From contig OX375877.1 in the NCBI GenBank assembly GCA_947359465.1, forward strand, positions 70,534,698-70,598,697: a stretch of 64,000 nucleotides of DNA. Direction: 5' to 3'. The position numbers and the translations under genes were made by a program. Position 1 is the first letter of the stretch; every line of letters begins with the position of its first letter. The notes under the pieces are model-generated. The model searched no databases. It was not told the DNA's origin and saw only the letters and a program-made list of their open reading frames with translations. The DNA is from Metellina segmentata (Eukaryota > Arthropoda > Arachnida > Araneae > Tetragnathidae). Of this stretch, positions 23,081-33,454 are shown in pieces.

Positions 23081-23247
23081 TTATATATATATATAATAAT
23101 AATAGCATAAAATTTACAAAATAACAGTTACATAACACACGTAAAATAACAAAAAATAACCAAACAGCCTGGGTGCATTAACCAGAAACCGAAACTCGAA
23201 ACTACCCATTTTTTTGGAAATTCTTGTGTTCTTGAAATTATATATAT
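23081..23247. other. Spacer with simple repeats left of element C
   Basis: TA- and TAA-rich run followed by unassigned sequence. The last four bases ATAT are the target duplication of element C. Confidence 0.5.
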
Positions 23248-24284
23248 GGGTCATTCTTGCAAAATAGGCAAAATGCATGTCCCTTCAAAATTTATAGAAT
23301 TCTATCACTCTGAAGATTTTGTCAACTTTCAAGAATAGTTTAGGATCACTTTTATAACCTACAGAATTAGAAAATTAATGACATATTTTTTTATTTTATA
23401 TATTTTTAAAACTTTAAAATATCAAATATCATTGTCCTGGCATGTCCCTGAGTGAAATTTTACAATTTTTTCATTCATTAGGGTTTTAATATTTATTTAT
23501 ATATTTTTGTAAATAATTTATTCTGCTTCTTTATACATTTGAAAGGTTATTAGTTACAATAATGGAAATAATATTGCAAAAATTTCCAAAAGTAACTTCA
23601 ATAACTATTGTCCCAAGTAATATCATTTTCCTGGCATCTCAGATATCATGTGGGCAATTAATAGATGACAGCACTGAGTTAGAAGAATTATTTTTAAGTA
23701 ATCTGGGGTTGAGGTTATTTAAATAAATAACTGCCATTTCGAAAAGTTATCAACTTTTTTTTTTGGTCCTCACATACAAGTTCAGAGTTTAAGGTTTATG
23801 TATATGGAAGATCATTTTCCTGGCTTTGATAAAAAATTAATTGTTTGTAGTAAATTTTTAATCTTTTTTATTATCAAGTGAAAAAAGATATTTCTTAAAT
23901 GTGTGTGAAATTCAAACTGAAATTTTTAAGGGTTCATCCATTAAGCCCTGAACAAGCCTATTTCATCATTATCCTGGCCATCATTGTCCTGCCTTTAACA
24001 TACCAAGTCAATGATGTCAAGACAGGAAAATGATGTTTTATGTTCAGTATTTTATAAATATTGAAATTATTAACTGTAGACAAATATATTCTTTACTTTC
24101 AACTATTAACTTTTGATTATTTATTATCCATTGTAATTTTTTAATAGTAAAATACCTTATGATGGGCTTGAAATTTTGAAACTTATTTGTTTATTTTATT
24201 TAAAACATAACTTTTTTGTCATTGCACCTCAAAATATGTAGATTTTTTTCTAAATATCCTTTATCACATGCTCTTTTTTATAAG

Positions 24285-24765
24285 TTGAGGAAAGGTTGTT
24301 AAAGAAAAGGTTAGCTGAGAAACGTCGTCAGGAGCATATTAAAAAAAATTCCATAACGTTTGATACAAGATAAATTGAAGAGGCATGTGAAATATATGTT
24401 AACCAAAAGAAGAAAGGAGTGGTAAATCCTTTAGCTGAAATGAGTTCGAGGCAGAAAAGGGAATTATAAAAATAGGAAAGAAAATTCAAAACTCTATCGC
24501 TTGAACAAGAAATTGTCATCCGATAGAATTGGCTACCCAAACCAAGTGAAAGTGGTATAGATATTCAACTTTCAGGTTCTTCAAACCCAGACACAACAAG
24601 AGATGATAATGTTAAGAAAAAAAGTTAATGAAAAACGTTAGAAGAGATAGAGCAGAGACCTACATTCGTATAAAGAAACTGGAAGAAAAATTTAAAAAAT
24701 ATACAAGGCAAATGGAAAAATACAAAAAGAAATACTACAGATCAAAAATAGCTGAGAATTGATTG
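24285..24765 (+). pseudogene. Transposase N-terminal remnant of C
   Basis: Reading with stops: a Lys/Arg-rich start (KKRLAEKRRQEH), INPLAEMSSRQKRELKK-like text at about 24420-24475, and a basic coiled-coil stretch YIRIKKLEEKFKKYTRQMEK-YKKKYYRSK (24662-24750). In related transposases a similar basic region precedes the DDE core, which is not present here. The element is probably a deletion derivative. Confidence 0.5.
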
Positions 24766-24977
24766 CAGTAATTTAACACCACACAGCAAAACACGTAATC
24801 TGTTAAAAAAGCATAAAAGTTGCAGTAATAGCTATCCACAATGTTCCTACTTTCTAATAATACTTAAATATTCGGGAATCCATAATTTCCTGAAGTGTCA
24901 TGTTCCTAGTAATTTTATTTATGTACTTAATCAGCTGAATTAAAAATACATGGTCATATGAAATGTTCAACAAGGAA

Positions 24978-25587
24978 TCTCTATATATATTTCTCTTACG
25001 TTGCACGCAAAAAAGACGTTATTTGTTACCGAGTTTTGGCAACACTGTACGATTGTTTGCTTATCACGAAGTCTCGCGCATCAATCGAATTTGCAGCGTT
25101 ATCGCATGAAATTTTATTGAAAAAAAAAAAAGAATTTTAGTTGAGCTGTTGCAGTTTATAATAGAAATCAAAGAAAGCAGACTATATTTTCAGGGCTATT
25201 TAAAAAACGGTCCTTTTCAAGGCTAACAATTATAGTACAACAAGACGCGTGCACTACAAATTTCGACAACAAACTCAGTCAAAAAGTGTATGGGTGGCTC
25301 GAGTACTGGGGAAATGTACACACAAACAAAATGCTGGGTATTCAATTTCCAAAGCAGCGCTTACATTGCGAGTAAAAATTTGCTCAAAGTTTTCATTTAA
25401 ATTCTGATTCCAGAGTTACTGTATATATCTTTTATGTAATACAACAAATTTAGATTTGAAAAATATTTTTTTTTGGAATATATTTTGTAATCAATTCCTT
25501 CTGCTAGGACACGTGTCTTCATTGATACGAGCGAAGCAATCCTCCGGGGGTTGGCGAGCGTTAGCGAGCATGGGGCAGGCGCCCTAG
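24978..25587 (+). mobile_element. Non-autonomous Helitron nested in C
   Basis: Starts TCTCTATATATATTTCTC after A and ends with GGGGC-AGGC-GCCC hairpin plus CTAG (25572-25587) before T. The 3' segment GGGGGTTGGCGAGCGTTAGC is shared with the 224-bp Helitron at 1586-1809. The short frame 24958-25140 starts in C and is not a gene. Confidence 0.85.
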
Positions 25588-25827
25588 TTTATATATATTT
25601 TTTTATTTTCATCATTGTCCTGGCAAGTTCGTCATTGTCCTGCCTTCCAATATTTTGAAATATTTTTTTCCTTAACAAAATGTTAATAATTTAGATTGCT
25701 GATATTTTTAATTTACTTAATGAACATGGTAGAAAATTACTAGGCCAAAAAAATAAAGTTTTAAAAACCTTCGATAGAAAAAATTTTAAGAAGCCAATTT
25801 TTCCTATTTCACAAGAATGACCCATAT

Positions 25828-26160
25828 ACTCGCTATCTCCTTTTTCTATGTAGTTATTACTACTGTACTATATATACTCTCTCTACTTGTTTATGCAGTC
25901 ATTATTATATATTGTTTATACTAGCCCTCTCTATTTTTTTTAGTGATCTATAAAACATGGTACTCTCTTTACAATTCTTCTCCAGGTGAGGTACGCCTTT
26001 TGCACTGAACACAATTTGCGTTTACATTGTCTACATGGGTAATGGAGCTTTTCTCAATGAAAAAAACTCTTCTAATCTCGGTGCTACTTTATTACACTCT
26101 TTAAAATGTTTACAACTGCACCAATCCAGTCGCGTTCCATTTCCATCTTGTTTGAACCAG
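25828..26160. other. Spacer right of element C
   Basis: Pyrimidine-rich, no gene recognised. From about 26035 it merges into the repeat-bearing unknown gene remnant to the right. Confidence 0.4.
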
Positions 26161-26530
26161 TCGACATCGAGTACAACGACACAATTGACTTCATCGATAG
26201 CGAGTGCCGCGACTCGTGAATTCTTTCGTTGCAAGAGGATGATGGGTTCGTCTACAACAACTGTCATCGTTTGACCACGAACCAGTTGGCATCGAGTACA
26301 ACGACGCAATTGACTTCATCGATAGCGAGTGTCGCGACTCCCTGAATTCTTTCGTTGCAAGAGGATGATGGGTTCGTCTACAACAACTGTCATCGTTTGA
26401 ATTTTTTCACAGCGTCCAGATCAAACATCTCTTTGGCGACGGCCAGACATCCTTGCGTAAACATTTTCTATACTCTTGTAACGAGTGCCGCGAGCTGAGC
26501 TCCTGAATTTTTTTCGTTGCAAGAGGATGA
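26160..26530 (+). repeat. Tandem ~126-bp repeat in a decayed coding region
   Basis: The block beginning CATCGAGTACAACGAC at about 26164 recurs at about 26290 with over 90 per cent identity by eye, including CAATTGACTTCATCGATAGC and GTTGCAAGAGGATGATGGGT. A third partial copy lies at 26478-26545 (GAGTGCCGCGAG ... GTTGCAAGAGGATGA). One plus frame reads EYNDTIDFIDSECRDS and then DDGFVYNNCH in the units, suggesting repeated coding sequence of unknown identity. Confidence 0.65.
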
Positions 26531-26579
26531 CTAGTATTGTCTACAACGTTCCGACTACATCGTAGTAGCAATAACCTGA

Positions 26580-26825
26580 CCATTTTATATAAATTCGTCT
26601 ACGAGGACTTTATTGGGGATACGAATTATAAGCCAAGTAAGGGAGAATGAAACGCCACCGACACGACTACCTCATAAACATATGTACAATCCCGCTTTTT
26701 TTATTTTATATTCGTCTATGGGGACTTTGATGGGAGACGAATTAGCGTAGGAAGGCACGCCACCGACCCGACTACATCATAAGTAGTAGTAATAACCGTA
26801 GCAAACCTAAGCCATTTATTATAAA
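26580..26825 (+). pseudogene. Two decayed copies of a FVYGDFIG-type coding segment
   Basis: ATTCGTCTACGAGGACTTTA (about 26585) and ATTCGTCTATGGGGACTTTG (about 26708) start two homologous segments; both continue into AACGCCACCGACACGACTAC or a variant. A third, best preserved copy begins at 27675 just past the Helitron. This whole area thus contains tandemly repeated pieces of one unknown gene. Confidence 0.55.
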
Positions 26826-27674
26826 CTAGCCGGGCTGCGCCGGCTAGCGCTCGGCGGTGTGTAATAGTGCTTTTCTTTTTAATTTTTACACACCGTAATT
26901 AAACATGTTTTGATTTGTATATTTTATTTATTTTTATGAAACAATTCTTCAAATCATTGCGTATTCAATCAAATATTTAAGTAAAGTGGGTCGAAATATA
27001 CATATACCGCTATAAAATTACCCATGTCTAGTGATATTTTGCAGGAAATAGACATATCATTAAAATCTAACTCCTAAATAATATTTCTGCAATAGGTAAT
27101 GTATCGGAACACATAATGCAAACAAAAATAAAATTCCAAACCTTGAAAAAAGGCAAAATTCTGAGAAAAAAAAATAAGTACGTATTTTTTCAAACGTGTT
27201 GAAATTCGACTTCCTGAATATATTGTGAAATAGAATAATGCGACAAAAGACTTTCAATGATATTGACAAAGACAATAATGATTTATCAACAAAAAGAACT
27301 CATATTTATACTACTTGGGAATCCTCAAATAGGTCCGCAACATCTCGCAGTCAACTCAAATACCCAAACGAATTCTAAATCAAAAACTCTAAATCAAATT
27401 AAAAAAGTAAACATTAATTCTGATGTGGCTAGATACCGGGTAGCAAAATTACGTTTAAATTACTTTTACATCAAAGGAAGAAATAAAAAGTCAGTTCAAA
27501 CATAAATATTACTATTTAATTCCTTATTTTGCATAGAAATTGACCTCGGCTATTTGAAAACAGCAAGAATTAAAAATATCTGTGTTATTTTATTTACGTT
27601 GATTGTTGCCATTCGACGATACACAAATAACGTCGATTTCGGGTCCACGTACGTTAGTGTTTTATATATATAGA
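26826..27674 (-). mobile_element. Non-autonomous Helitron (849 bp), minus orientation
   Basis: On the minus strand it begins TCTATATATATAAAACACTA after A (27675 complement) and ends with a hairpin (GCTAGCCGGCGCAGCCCGGC) and CTAG before T. The 3' end also contains GCACTATTACACACCGCCGA. Copies: 52804-53621, 59190-60016 and a 5' fragment at 15355-15757. No Rep or helicase; frames inside are by-products. The terminal hairpins differ from the 1586-1809 family, so at least two Helitron lineages have been active. Confidence 0.88.
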
Positions 27675-28370
27675 TTCGTTTACTACGGGGACTTTATTGG
27701 GGAGACAAATTGGGACGACGAGCCAAGTAAAGGGAGAATGAAACGCCACCAACACGACTACGTCATAAACAAGACACCAAACCCTTTGTCTTGTAAGTAA
27801 TAAAAAAATATGTATTTTCCCAAAAGACAATTCACGTTTTGTAATATTTGTTTTAATTTCAGGGATATATGAAAAACAAACCCACAATTGGAATCAGCAA
27901 TTTGGAAATGGAGGAACAACTATTGCCAATATACACGCCGATGAATTTAAAAAAAACGGCGACAATAGCAGTGGCAACTCACGTACAAATGTTTTTGCAC
28001 TATTAACATTAACGGTACCAGTTTCTTTGACTATCGACTGATTAAAATGTGGTTTGCAGTTAAAGTACGTAAATGGGTAAAATTGTTAAATTACAACGCG
28101 ACCAGTATGCACTGACGATCGCGTTGGGTTACGACGAACCTTTCGACGATGTGTTTAAAGCTTCGGTTTCGGCGATTTATACTTCGATTACTTGACTACA
28201 ATGGAAAGTTTCCGAAGGAACGGTCATGTAATATGGAGATATAGTAAGTGGACACATTTGGAAACACAAAGTTTTACATTTATGCATTTACTGTAACGAA
28301 TCAATGGTAAATGACACGACGTGGGGAGCGTCATTTGCAATATTAGATGTCCTATCACATTTCAGGGGTG
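27675..28370 (+). pseudogene. Unknown gene remnant with a ~70-bp intron; possible virus-like origin
   Basis: First segment (27675-27791) reads YYGDFIGETN, then EPSKGRMKRHQHDYVINKTP. A donor GTAAGT at 27792 and acceptor TTTTAATTTCAG ending at 27861 bound an intron-like gap; joining across it keeps one frame (IYEKQTHNWNQQFGNGG, IANIHADEFKKNG). Further frames give FFDYRLIKMWFAVKVRKW (about 28020-28075). The GxxN ... HDY arrangement recalls the phospholipase A2 segment of parvoviral capsid proteins, but spacing and glycines do not match well. I treat the family as unknown. Downstream frames are broken near 28100-28370. Confidence 0.4.
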
Positions 28371-29049
28371 AAAATCTTCCGCGTTTACGCGGATTTCCGC
28401 TTTTTTTTTTCTTCCGAGATTTTCGCTTTTTCTACAAATTTTTTTAGTATTAAATTATATCATGGAATTACAGCCAAAATATAAATGTAAAAAAAATAAT
28501 AAGGAAAGTGTAAATATGTCCTTATTTTAGGGATGAGATTCTTCCTACTTTTGTAGGTATTTCCGACTTTTCGTAAATTTTTGAGAAAATGACCGATTTT
28601 TATCATTTTTTACGAAAAAATTCCGAATTTTGCCCTTTTGTGTCTTCTATAGACGTAAAATGCGCCAAATGAGACATATATCGCCAACGTTGCACTCCTA
28701 AATTTTGCAAGCTGATTAGTTGCAAATTCCTTTTGAAAAGAATCCTTTGTGAGAAGCTTATTAGTTTTATGGCAAACCTGGAGAACTTGGATTTTGAACT
28801 AGTTAGCGTACGTTGTTGTATATTTCGTAGGAAAAGCTACGGTTTCCTATAAAAGCGGAGCTGTTATCTAGCGGTCGTGAAACGTCATGATGCGGTGGAA
28901 AAGAAAAAATGAAATAATTTAAGTTGATCAGCTTTTAATGTGATTTTTCTTTCAACTAGAAAATAAGATGCTCGGTTATTTCGTCTTTTATGGCAACCTT
29001 GGAAAGCGGAAAGTTTAAATTTTGAGTATTCAAGAAAGTACTTAAAAAA
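28371..29049. other. AT-rich stretch with paired TTTCCG-rich segments
   Basis: Two similar pyrimidine-rich segments, CTTCCGCGTTTACGCGGATT (28377) and CTTCCTACTTTTGTAGGTAT (28535), each a small palindrome followed by TTCCG-CTTTT, lie about 155 bp apart. No gene recognised; the minus frame at 28885-29148 has no domain. Confidence 0.4.
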
Positions 29050-29116
29050 ATCCGTTAAAACTTCTGTGGCGACTTTAGAAGTGCACCAAGGCGGTGGCCA
29101 CCGTTTTGAACATAGA
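29050..29116. repeat. Solo end related to the 29.4-kb inverted-repeat element
   Basis: GAAGTGCACCAAGGCGGTGG ... GAACATAGACTGCAGCT matches the right TIR at 29608-29664 (GAAGTGCGCC ... GCGTAGACTGAAGCTGTACC). Confidence 0.45.
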
Positions 29117-29366
29117 CTGCAGCTATTTTTTGCAACGAAAATTTTCAAAATAATGTTTCTTTTATAGCAATATTTATGATTGTTTTAACAAGTTAAATTG
29201 TTTCTTGGATAATACGAGTTATTAATTTAAAGTTTTATTTGATTAGGAAATAAGAATATTTACTGAAAAATATAGCGATAGAGATTTTGAAAAAAAAAAA
29301 GTTATTTTATATTCGAAAATAGGTTGTAAATTTAAATTGAATTGAGTTATATTTTTTTACTACAGG

Positions 29367-29664
29367 GGTACAGCTTCAGTCTATGTTTATAGCGGTGGCA
29401 ACGGCCTGCCCTTGGCGCACTTAAGTCGTCAAGGAAAGAATTATTTCAAATGAGCCAATGAAATCAAACGACAGTTTAACGGAATTTGAAAAAACTTTCT
29501 GGAATATTCTAAATGAAATTTTTAAACTTTCCACTTGCCCAGGTTGTATTAAAAACCGTTATACATATGGGTTACCTTAACCTGTCATTACTCGCTACTA
29601 GAAGTGCGCCAAAAAAAGCGCCAAGTCCGTTACCACTGCTATAAGCGTAGACTGAAGCTGTACC
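29367..29664. mobile_element. Small inverted-repeat element (MITE-like, ~298 bp)
   Basis: Arms of about 55 bp: 29367-29424 starts GGTACAGCTTCAGTCTATGT and 29608-29664 ends GCGTAGACTGAAGCTGTACC. Both contain a GCGGTGGCAACGG / CCGTTACCACTGC block and TTGGCGCACTT / AAGTGCGCC. No clear target duplication, so the superfamily cannot be named. No coding sequence. Confidence 0.65.
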
Positions 29665-30552
29665 TTTTTATTTTTGGTGTCTACTTACTTTTTTTCATAT
29701 AAAATTTATGCTGTTTAATAAAAATTGCATTTATTTGATTTATTCGTTTGTAACATAGCATTTTTATTTCCAGTTAATTTCATTTTTGTATCAAAGTTTT
29801 GGAAAAATTGCAACTCTTAAAAAAAAAACTCACCATTGGTGACATGTTCAAAAATATTCATAAAAATAACATTTTAAATTTCATGCAACTTATTTATACT
29901 GATTACGTTCTTGCCAAGATATTTTTTCTCTTCTACAAAATTTGAGTTTATGCATAAGGTGCTCGCTTCCCCTTTTCCAAAGACAAATTTCATTGTTTAT
30001 AGTGGACTTTGTATAGCTTTTAAGCTAACTAATAGGCAAAAATATATATTTATCATAAACACATATTCTGTACTAGTGGAGCAGCCATGGGAGTTTATGG
30101 CTTAACCTCCCTACTTCCAAAGACAAATTTTATTGTTTTTAGTAGACTTTATAGGGTTTTATCAGACTTACAATTTGTCTACCCCCCTCATAAATTTTTT
30201 TGGCTTCACCACTTCTTTACACACATTAGTACACAAATATAGTATTCTTATTCAGCTATTTTTGTAGTTCAAAATAACGCTGCGTATATTTTCCTCTTTT
30301 TTACATTTTGACTGTTTTTACCCCTGACATTTAGAATGCTGATTCGGAAATCGAATATTTTGGGAATCGAAGCTGGTGCGACTATTGCGTCAGAACGCTC
30401 CTGTTCACAATATATGAATCAGAATCTGATTGATGCAGATAAGCATATAATTTCCACAACTCTAGAGTGCAAATCGTCGATGACTCTGATTAAAAACACA
30501 CAATAAAGGTTAGTACAACATAAACCGATAAATTAATATTTTTTGGAGGGGT
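29665..30552. other. AT-rich stretch with one possible small terminal exon
   Basis: Mostly non-coding. At 30333-30506 a frame that follows a possible acceptor (CCCTGACATTTAG) reads MLIRKSNILGIEAGATIASE and ends at a stop after IKNTQ. No family recognised and no upstream exon located. The 64-codon frame at 29911 looks fortuitous. Confidence 0.35.
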
Positions 30553-30600
30553 CTTACCTTAAATCTGTCATGGCCGAAAATTCTCACGTTGGGTGGCCCA
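30553..30600 (+). repeat. SINE1 internal fragment
   Basis: CCTTAAATCTGTCATGGCCG followed by AAAATTCTCACGTT matches the middle of SINE1 (compare the minus strand of 10860-11140). Confidence 0.55.
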
Positions 30601-33454
30601 CATAGCTAACATATTCTCATGACCCATTCTTGAAATATGAAATATATGGGTCCTTCTGAAATTAAGTGGAAATTTGAGTCACCTGCATTTTTTTTATGAA
30701 TTTTATGCATTAATTTATTTTTATACAGTAGTAATATATCTTAATTAAGGTATATTTTCATAAAATAGTGTTAAAAGAATAAATATTTTCATATTTATAA
30801 TTGAAAAAGTAAATTAACCATGGAAAATGTCACCTCCATGGCCGTCCCTAGCCCTGTTTCTAGGTTTAGATATAGTTGAAACTTAAACAGTGTAAGAAAT
30901 TCCTTTATTTAGTAGCTCTATTTAGTGTTAAGAGTCTTATTGTTACACAATGCACTTGAAATTATTATATTTTTAATTAAATTTAATATTGAAAAATCAG
31001 TAAATTCCTTTGTCCCTGCTATTTCTGAAAGCTCTGCATAAAATGTAAATAACCATTAAAAAAGTCTACTAGAAAGCAGCACATGTCTGAAAGTGTAATT
31101 TAAAGGAGCTCTAATCAGCTATCTTTACTGTAAGATATCTTAGACTCAATAGTAAGCATTATTTTGTCTGTTTCTTATCTTTATATTTGAAAACTCATGA
31201 GTTCTTTTTACAATGTCACATCCATGGCATTTTTTAATTTTATGTTCTTTCATTTATTGCTGAACTTTTATCAACAGATAGTTAGGAATTGTATAAAATA
31301 ATCTGGAAATTAAAACACGTGGCTGGGATTCTTTTATGTTAGGCTAAAATGTGGTTTAACCATTGAAATGTCACCTCCATGGCTAAGTTCCAATATGGAG
31401 GTGACAGGTATACATGGAGGTGAACAAATATTTCTTATGAGAAATTTTACAGTGACATATGGTTAAAAATTGATTCTAAATGGTTATTTATTAAAGTAAG
31501 AACAATCTTGGATAAACAAATAAGGAGTCCAATTGTTTTTTCTCTAACCTGTACTGATTTAACCTGCCAATTGATTCTGATTTGAACCTGTAGTGTTAGC
31601 TACCAGTTTTATTTGATTTACAATGTTTGAACACTTGTAACTTTGAGTCTGATTATGTATGTTAATAGAATCTTTAATTTTTCTTTAAAAATATGGCATT
31701 GAGAGTCGGGAGATAATTTAAGTATCCTCATGACTGAAATTCTCTTTGAAGTTTCTGACATGGTACAAGGTCAATCTGCCTATTTGGTACCATGTATAAG
31801 AAATCTGATATAATCAAATTTAGTAAAATCAGGAAAGAGTGTGAGCAAAAAATAAATAGAATTTAAAATGATCCAGAACTGTATGTAGAATTTAAAAGGA
31901 AGGAGTTGGAGAGATATTATAGAAGGAAAAATAAAAGATATTTCAGTACTTTCCAACAGAAAAGAGAGCTCAGTAAAAAAATATGGGTTCAAAAAACAAG
32001 AAAATCTCGATTTGAAGAAAAAAAGGAAATTAATATTCCACCAAACAGTGAACTAGTTGACATAGTAGAAGCTGTTGGTGTAGGCCTTCAAAGTGTAGCT
32101 GTTATTGGGAGAGTAGTAAGCAACAGGGAAAGGGGCAGAAAAAGGCTAGCTAAAAGAAACAAATCAAAGTCCTACTGAACGATTAAAATTAAGCAACTTG
32201 AAAAAGAAAATAAAGAAAAAAATGAAGCTCAGTACAAATAAGGAGAAATATAAGAGGAACTATTGAAAGAGAAGTTTAAAAATATGAACAGTCCACAGCA
32301 GAAGGTCAAAAATCTTTTACATTGAGTAAAAGTTTCTCCTAGAGAAAAAATCTTGAATTTGGAGCTGCGTTAACTACCCAGATAAGAGAAAAATTACAAT
32401 ACAAAATAAAGGAAAGGTCAAAAAGCATTTAGTTTGGTACGGTCTGGGAAAATAATTATAAAGTATCAAAGTTTGCACAAGATCCCACTTTAGTCCATAA
32501 TGGGAAAAATTGAATAAAATATAGTGAGAAAAACATTGTTGAAGTAATTAAAGAGACAAGCACATACCAAACAAAAAATAAAATGAGAATAAGATCTGAC
32601 ATCGTGAAGTTTTTTTGAGTAAGACGTCAGCCATATGGAACCAGGCATTAAGGACTAATACTAAAAACAAAAGAGAACCCTAATGGGAAATCTTAAAATG
32701 TCCATAAAAAGTTGAAGTAGAATCTGGCTATAATATTCCATACTCAACGTTCTGTTTTTTTTACCATTTTAGGTATTGCAACCTGATGTAAAAAACATGT
32801 GTATGTGAAAAGCATGAAAATGTTTTTAATTACAATGATTTAGACAAGAAGGTTAAATCTCTGCTGTCAGGATGTAGTAAAAAGTAAAGAAGAATGTCTG
32901 GAAAGGAGATGTAAGAAGTGCATTAACAAACACGTTGAGACAAATGATTTTGAAAATGTAAATTACATACGTTGAGCAATGGAAGAGGAAAGAAGTAAAG
33001 TTTAGTTAAAGGAATAAAAAAGTCAGCTTAGAAAGTGGTTAAATCAAAAGTAGAAATAAAAGTCAAAGAACTAGTTAATAAATTCAATCATATGCTTCCT
33101 CATTTCATGAAGCATGTTTGCAAATAGTCCAATACAGGTCAATTTTCAACCTAAAAAATAACCTCGGAACAGATAAGATACTGATACATGTTGATTTCAA
33201 CAAAAATTATTAATGTAAGTACACCAAGGAGATACAAAGTGTGCATTTCAGAGGTTCAGACGACCAAATCACATTACATAGGTAGGGAAATTGAAAACAG
33301 TGAAATACTTAATGTTCTGCTCATTGTTTGAATCTTTACGACCTGACTCAAGTGCCATTTAATGAATATATAATTGTCAAAGCATTTGGAATAAAGAGTG
33401 TTTGCTATTATGTGGCAAATGTCTCGGAATGTTTTGAAGCTTCTTACCAGATCC

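Larger units (their letters stand above)
23248..25823 (+). mobile_element. TIR transposon C (Sola-like), carrying a Helitron
   Basis: TIRs GGGTCATTCTTGCAAAATAG and its imperfect complement (TTCCTATTTCACAAGAATGACCC) are flanked by ATAT on each side. Its own word, (A)TCATTGTCCTGGC, recurs about eight times: 23429, 23623, 23810, 23967, 23978, inverted near 24015-24034, 25612, 25630. The first ten bases GGGTCATTCT are the same as in A, but the rest of the TIR differs. Without the Helitron the element is about 1.97 kb. Confidence 0.85.

Noticed and set aside
27060..27505. Frames inside the 26826-27674 Helitron
   Set aside because: Copies at 52804 and 59190 do not preserve the reading frame; the element is non-coding.
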